From an uncultured Flavobacterium sp. (lineage in GTDB: Bacteria > Bacteroidota > Bacteroidia > Flavobacteriales > Flavobacteriaceae), in contig NZ_CALBSN010000131.1 in assembly GCF_937967675.1 (NCBI RefSeq), positions 1 through 9,634 on the forward strand: a DNA stretch of 9,634 nt, written 5' to 3'. Positions 6,337-9,634 of this stretch are shown one piece after another. Made by a program: the position numbers and the translations under genes. The notes under the pieces were generated by a model. It was given only the letters and a program-made list of their open reading frames with translations. It did not search any database and was not told the DNA's origin. Position 1 is the first letter of the stretch. Every line of letters begins with the position of its first letter.

Positions 6337-8530
6337 ATTTGCTTAAACGTTTAATAGTTGTAAAAAGTTTGTATCCTTCAAACGGCTTTACAATTACTTC
6401 ATCAATTTGTGCTTCTATTATTTTTTCTTCAATATCTTGTTTATCAAAAGCTGTTACAGCAATAATTGGAGTAGTTATTCCTTTTTCTCGAATCAATTTA
6501 GATGTTTCGAAACCATTAATAATTGGCATGTTAATATCCATTAAAATGGCATCAAAATGTATTTTATCTACTAAATCTAATGCTTCATAACCATTATCTA
6601 CAATATCGCATTTAAAATTATTATTTTCTAATAATCGCTTTGTTACAACTTGATTGATTTTATTGTCTTCAACTACTAAAATCCTATATTCCTTCAATAC
6701 GGAAACATCTATGTCTAAATTATTAATTATTGCATTTACTTTAGAAATATTTGAATCTAGAGGTAGTGTAAAGGTTATTGTTGTTCCTTTTCCTTCTTCA
6801 CTTTCCAAATGAATTGTTCCTTGGAATAATTCAACTAATTTTTTTACGATAGTTAATCCTAATCCTGTTCCTTGATAATCATCTTCTTTACGATAGACTT
6901 GTACAAATTTTTCAAAAACTTTATTTTGATTTTCTTTGGCTATTCCTATACCATTATCAATAACTTGAAATTGAATATGATATTTTGTTCCCACTATTTG
7001 AAGTGTTTTAGCTTTCACAATTATTTTACCATTATAGGTGAATTTTAGTGAATTGCTGAGTAAATTTATAAAAATTTGAGAAAGGCGAATTTTATCCCCT
7101 ACTAAAAGATTAGGAATTGAATCATCACACTCTATAAAAATTTGGTTGTTGTTCTTTTTTGCTAAAAAATGAAGTGAATCTTTGATAACTATTAATTCAT
7201 CATGAACATTGAATACCATATCTTCAAGAATTACTTGGTTTTCTTCAATTTTATAGACTTTTAAAATATCATTTACCAATGACAACAAATACTTAGCAGA
7301 AAACTTTAAAGATTTTAAATGCGGACTATTTTTTAACTCTTTATGTTCATCAAGAATAATATCTGTAATTCCAACTACTCCATAAAGTGGTGTACGTAAC
7401 TCGTGACTAATAGTTGAAATAAATTGTGTTTTTAGTTGTGAAGCTTCTTCCGCTTTTTCTTTTGCCTTTAATAAAGCAATATTAGCTTCTTTTAAATCAA
7501 TATTTGCTTTAGCTTTAGTTTTGTTATTTCTTATTAAAGAGAGTAAAAGAAGTAAGAGAATAAAAAATATAATCCCTAAAAGAATTACAAAAACTCGATT
7601 AGCTTGTAATTTTTCTGCTTGAATCTCTTTTTCTTTCTCAATTTGGTCAATTTTACGATTGATTTCGTCATGTTCAATTTGCATTCCTCCTATTTTAACT
7701 TCATTTAATCGATCTTCATTATAAATCTCATCTTGTAATTGGTCGTGTTTTAAAAGGTAATAATGTGCTTTTTCAAAGTCTTTAATTTTGTAGTAGAAAT
7801 TAGAAATATCATGATAAACATCACTTGCATTTGATTTAATTAATTCAATATCGTTTTGCTCACAAAATTGAACGGCTTTCAAATAATATTCTTCCGCTTT
7901 TTTATCATTGTTAAGGTAGTTGTAATACAATCCAAAGTTGGAATTTAAGGAGATTTTAGATTCTATATCTCCATTTTTATCCACATAGTCTTTAATTTCA
8001 TTAAAATATTGAATACCATTACTAAAATCTTCAACTGCAAAGTAGGCACTTCCAATATTCAATTTTGAAAACATAATTTCATATTCATCATTATGTTTAA
8101 TAGAATATTTTAAACCTTCTTTATAATGTTGAATACCTTTATTAAAATCTATTTTTCGATAACAATAAAGGTTTCCTAAATTATTATTTAACCAACCTTT
8201 AACCGTATCGTTATTAACTTTATTGGCTAAAACTAAACCCTTATTGTAATATTCAATTGCTTTTTGATAATCAGAGAATTCTTCAAAATTAAGACCAATA
8301 AGATTGTAAGCCTTAGATGCAATTAAATCATCGCTGTTTTTCGTAGCAATAATTAATGCCTTCTGTGCAAAATCGAGCGATTTTTTTGTATCAAGTTTTA
8401 AAAAGCTTTTACCGGCTTGTTTTAATAACTCATTAGCCTCTTTTCTTCTTGAATTTGTATCTTGCGCAAATCCTAAAATAAAAGATAAACAGAAAAATAA
8501 AACAAAATAAAACCGCTTATAAGTTATCAT
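6335..8530 (-). CDS. TPR-containing hybrid sensor histidine kinase with receiver domain
   Basis: A membrane-bound sensor kinase with a built-in receiver. A signal peptide at 1-22 (hydrophobic run then FAQD) is followed by about six TPR-like helical repeats (roughly 31-64, 73-106, 112-145, 155-185, 195-225 and 239-268), a coiled segment (280-310) and one membrane helix (312-333). A cytoplasmic coiled linker leads to the HisKA domain with phospho-acceptor H376 (SHELRTP), and the ATPase domain with N box N493, DNGIGI (525-530), FEKF (539-542) and GTGLGL (554-559). The receiver (615-731) has E621/D622, phospho-acceptor D665 (MDINMP), T693 and K715. All catalytic residues are intact. The TPRs would be periplasmic and probably sense through protein contact; the signal is unknown. 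There is no DNA-binding output domain and no HPt or separate regulator nearby, so its partner lies elsewhere. ATG at 8530; no clear promoter seen in the short gap after ettA. Confidence 0.92.
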   Translation of the reverse strand: MITYKRFYFVLFFCLSFILGFAQDTNSRRKEANELLKQAGKSFLKLDTKKSLDFAQKALIIATKNSDDLIASKAYNLIGLNFEEFSDYQKAIEYYNKGLVLANKVNNDTVKGWLNNNLGNLYCYRKIDFNKGIQHYKEGLKYSIKHNDEYEIMFSKLNIGSAYFAVEDFSNGIQYFNEIKDYVDKNGDIESKISLNSNFGLYYNYLNNDKKAEEYYLKAVQFCEQNDIELIKSNASDVYHDISNFYYKIKDFEKAHYYLLKHDQLQDEIYNEDRLNEVKIGGMQIEHDEINRKIDQIEKEKEIQAEKLQANRVFVILLGIIFFILLLLLLSLIRNNKTKAKANIDLKEANIALLKAKEKAEEASQLKTQFISTISHELRTPLYGVVGITDIILDEHKELKNSPHLKSLKFSAKYLLSLVNDILKVYKIEENQVILEDMVFNVHDELIVIKDSLHFLAKKNNNQIFIECDDSIPNLLVGDKIRLSQIFINLLSNSLKFTYNGKIIVKAKTLQIVGTKYHIQFQVIDNGIGIAKENQNKVFEKFVQVYRKEDDYQGTGLGLTIVKKLVELFQGTIHLESEEGKGTTITFTLPLDSNISKVNAIINNLDIDVSVLKEYRILVVEDNKINQVVTKRLLENNNFKCDIVDNGYEALDLVDKIHFDAILMDINMPIINGFETSKLIREKGITTPIIAVTAFDKQDIEEKIIEAQIDEVIVKPFEGYKLFTTIKRLSK

Positions 8531-8565
8531 GTAACTGTTTTAAATAGGGGAATGAATTCGAATAC

Positions 8566-8610
8566 TAATATAAAAAAAATCCTGTTTAAATCAGGATTTT
8601 TTTTATATTA
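8566..8610 (-). terminator. Intrinsic terminator of ettA
   Basis: Perfect inverted repeat with 19-bp arms (8566-8584 and 8592-8610) and a 7-base loop (TTTAAAT). The inner five base pairs of each arm are ATCCTG-like and GC-containing; the outer part is an eight-base A/T run plus TATATTA, so the minus-strand RNA ends in a long U-run. It begins four bases after the ettA stop and lies 36 bases before the start of the kinase gene, implying that the kinase has its own promoter. Confidence 0.88.
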
Positions 8611-8614
8611 ATGT

Positions 8615-9634
8615 TTATCTGATAAGTTTTTTGTATTTAATTCGGGTTGGAACCACATCTTTTCCTAAACGTTTTTTCTTGTTTTCTTCATATTCAGAGA
8701 AACTTCCTTCAAAGAAATATACTTGAGAATCTCCTTCAAAAGCTAAGATATGTGTACAAACTCTATCTAAAAACCATCTATCATGGGAAATAATAACCGC
8801 ACAGCCAGCAAAATTTTCTAAACCTTCCTCTAAAGCTCGTAATGTATTCACATCCAAGTCATTCGTAGGCTCATCTAATAACAATACGTTTCCTTCTTCT
8901 TTCAACGTCATGGCTAAGTGAAGTCTATTACGCTCTCCACCAGATAAAGTAGCTACTTTTTTGTTTTGATCGCTTCCGCCAAAGTTAAAACGAGATAAAT
9001 ACGCTCTCGAATTTACTTGTCGTCCGCCCATCATAATCAATTCTTGACCATCGCAGAAGTTTTCCCAAATGGATTTATTCACATCAATATTAGCATGAGA
9101 TTGGTCAACATAAGCGATTTTTACTGTGTCACCAATCGTAAAAGAACCACCATCTGGAGTTTCTTCACCCATAATCATTCGGAAAATGGTCGATTTACCA
9201 GCACCGTTTGGACCGATAATTCCAACAATTCCCGCTTGAGGAAGTACAAAATTTAAATCATCATATAATAATTTATCACCAAATGCTTTAGCTACATTTT
9301 TAGCTTCAATCACATTGGTTCCTAAACGAGGTCCATTTGGAATGAAGATTTCTAATTTTTCGTCTAATTCTTTTTGGTCTTCGTTCAATAATTTATCGTA
9401 ATTCTGTAAACGAGCCTTTTGTTTCGTTTGACGTCCTTTTGCACCTTGACGCACCCAATCCAACTCACGTTCTAATGTTTTTCTGCGTTTTGAAGCTACT
9501 TTTTCTTCTTGCTCTAAACGTTTCGCTTTTTGGTCTAACCAAGAAGAATAATTTCCTTTCCAAGGAATACCTTCTCCTCTATCTAATTCTAAAATCCAAC
9601 CTGCTACATTGTCTAAGAAATAACGGTCGTGCGT
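8615..9634 (-). CDS. ettA: EttA, ABC-F energy-dependent translational throttle protein (C-terminal part)
   Basis: EttA is a soluble ABC-F ATPase that binds the ribosomal E site and gates the first elongation steps according to energy state. The frame runs open to the window edge, giving the last 339 residues of a protein usually about 555 long, so about 215 N-terminal residues, including most of the first ABC domain, are outside. Visible in order: THDRYFLDNV, the end of the first ABC domain with its switch histidine; the charged linker that contacts tRNA, starting WKGNYSSW and containing DWVRQGAKGRQTK; then the second ABC domain with Walker A GPNGAGKST (fragment residues 141-149), signature LSGGERNR (230-237), Walker B LLLDEPTNDLD (with DEPTNDLD at 254-261) and switch ISHDRWF (H284). 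The C-terminus TRIKYKKLIR is typical of EttA. A TTG at 9463 within this frame is an internal leucine codon, not the start. No sign of damage. Confidence 0.96.
   Translation of the reverse strand, partial: THDRYFLDNVAGWILELDRGEGIPWKGNYSSWLDQKAKRLEQEEKVASKRRKTLERELDWVRQGAKGRQTKQKARLQNYDKLLNEDQKELDEKLEIFIPNGPRLGTNVIEAKNVAKAFGDKLLYDDLNFVLPQAGIVGIIGPNGAGKSTIFRMIMGEETPDGGSFTIGDTVKIAYVDQSHANIDVNKSIWENFCDGQELIMMGGRQVNSRAYLSRFNFGGSDQNKKVATLSGGERNRLHLAMTLKEEGNVLLLDEPTNDLDVNTLRALEEGLENFAGCAVIISHDRWFLDRVCTHILAFEGDSQVYFFEGSFSEYEENKKKRLGKDVVPTRIKYKKLIR

Noticed and set aside
6315..6590. 91-codon open frame on the plus strand
   Set aside because: It lies antisense to the receiver domain of the kinase, whose motifs are intact, and shows no family features; it is a shadow frame.
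9017..9256. 79-codon open frame on the plus strand
   Set aside because: Antisense to the second ABC domain of EttA, with no protein-like features.
1..9634. Mobile element, defence system, CRISPR or other novel multi-gene system
   Set aside because: All complete genes but one belong to familiar housekeeping or sensory families, composition is even, and I found no direct-repeat arrays, transposase or integrase motifs, tRNA genes or toxin-antitoxin pairs.

Overview
The window looks like an ordinary chromosomal segment of a Bacteroidota bacterium, most likely Flavobacterium or a close relative. The DNA is AT-rich. Several intergenic regions carry the Bacteroidota promoter -7 element TAnnTTTG, and gene starts lack clear Shine-Dalgarno sequences. 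Protein types also fit: a flavobacterial-style HutI, an arginase-family HutG-like enzyme, RhlE, and a TPR-containing hybrid histidine kinase with an AQ-type signal peptide end. The genus is an inference from these features, not from a database search.

Layout, left to right. A promoter facing left (85-115) drives a gene of which only the first 18 codons are inside the window (1-56, minus). Next comes a CorA-type divalent cation transporter (minus, to about 1212-1221). Diverging from it is a two-gene unit on the plus strand: imidazolonepropionase (hutI) and, 10 bases later, a CrcB/Fluc fluoride channel. A strong bidirectional terminator (2912-2948) separates this from a convergent minus-strand gene for an unrecognised single-pass coiled-coil membrane protein. 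That gene diverges from an arginase-family enzyme, probably formimidoylglutamase (hutG), and the two promoters carry the same -7 octamer in opposite orientation. Then come a DEAD-box RNA helicase (rhlE-like) on the plus strand and, convergent with it, a TPR hybrid sensor kinase; they share a compact bidirectional terminator that overlaps the last codons of the helicase. At the right edge is the C-terminal 339 residues of EttA, an ABC-F translation factor, ending in a perfect 19-bp inverted-repeat terminator.

Functional links. HutI makes N-formimino-L-glutamate and the arginase-family enzyme would hydrolyse it to glutamate and formamide, so two consecutive histidine-degradation steps sit in one window. 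They are nevertheless split by crcB and an opposite-strand gene; hutH and hutU are not here. CorA and CrcB are ion-handling membrane proteins, and RhlE and EttA act on RNA and ribosomes, but nothing in the sequence ties these into one system.

I found no mobile elements, CRISPR arrays, tRNA or rRNA genes, and no convincing new multi-gene system. No gene-free stretch exceeds 300 bases. The least explained items are the coiled-coil membrane protein, the orphan TPR hybrid kinase and the partial gene at the left edge.
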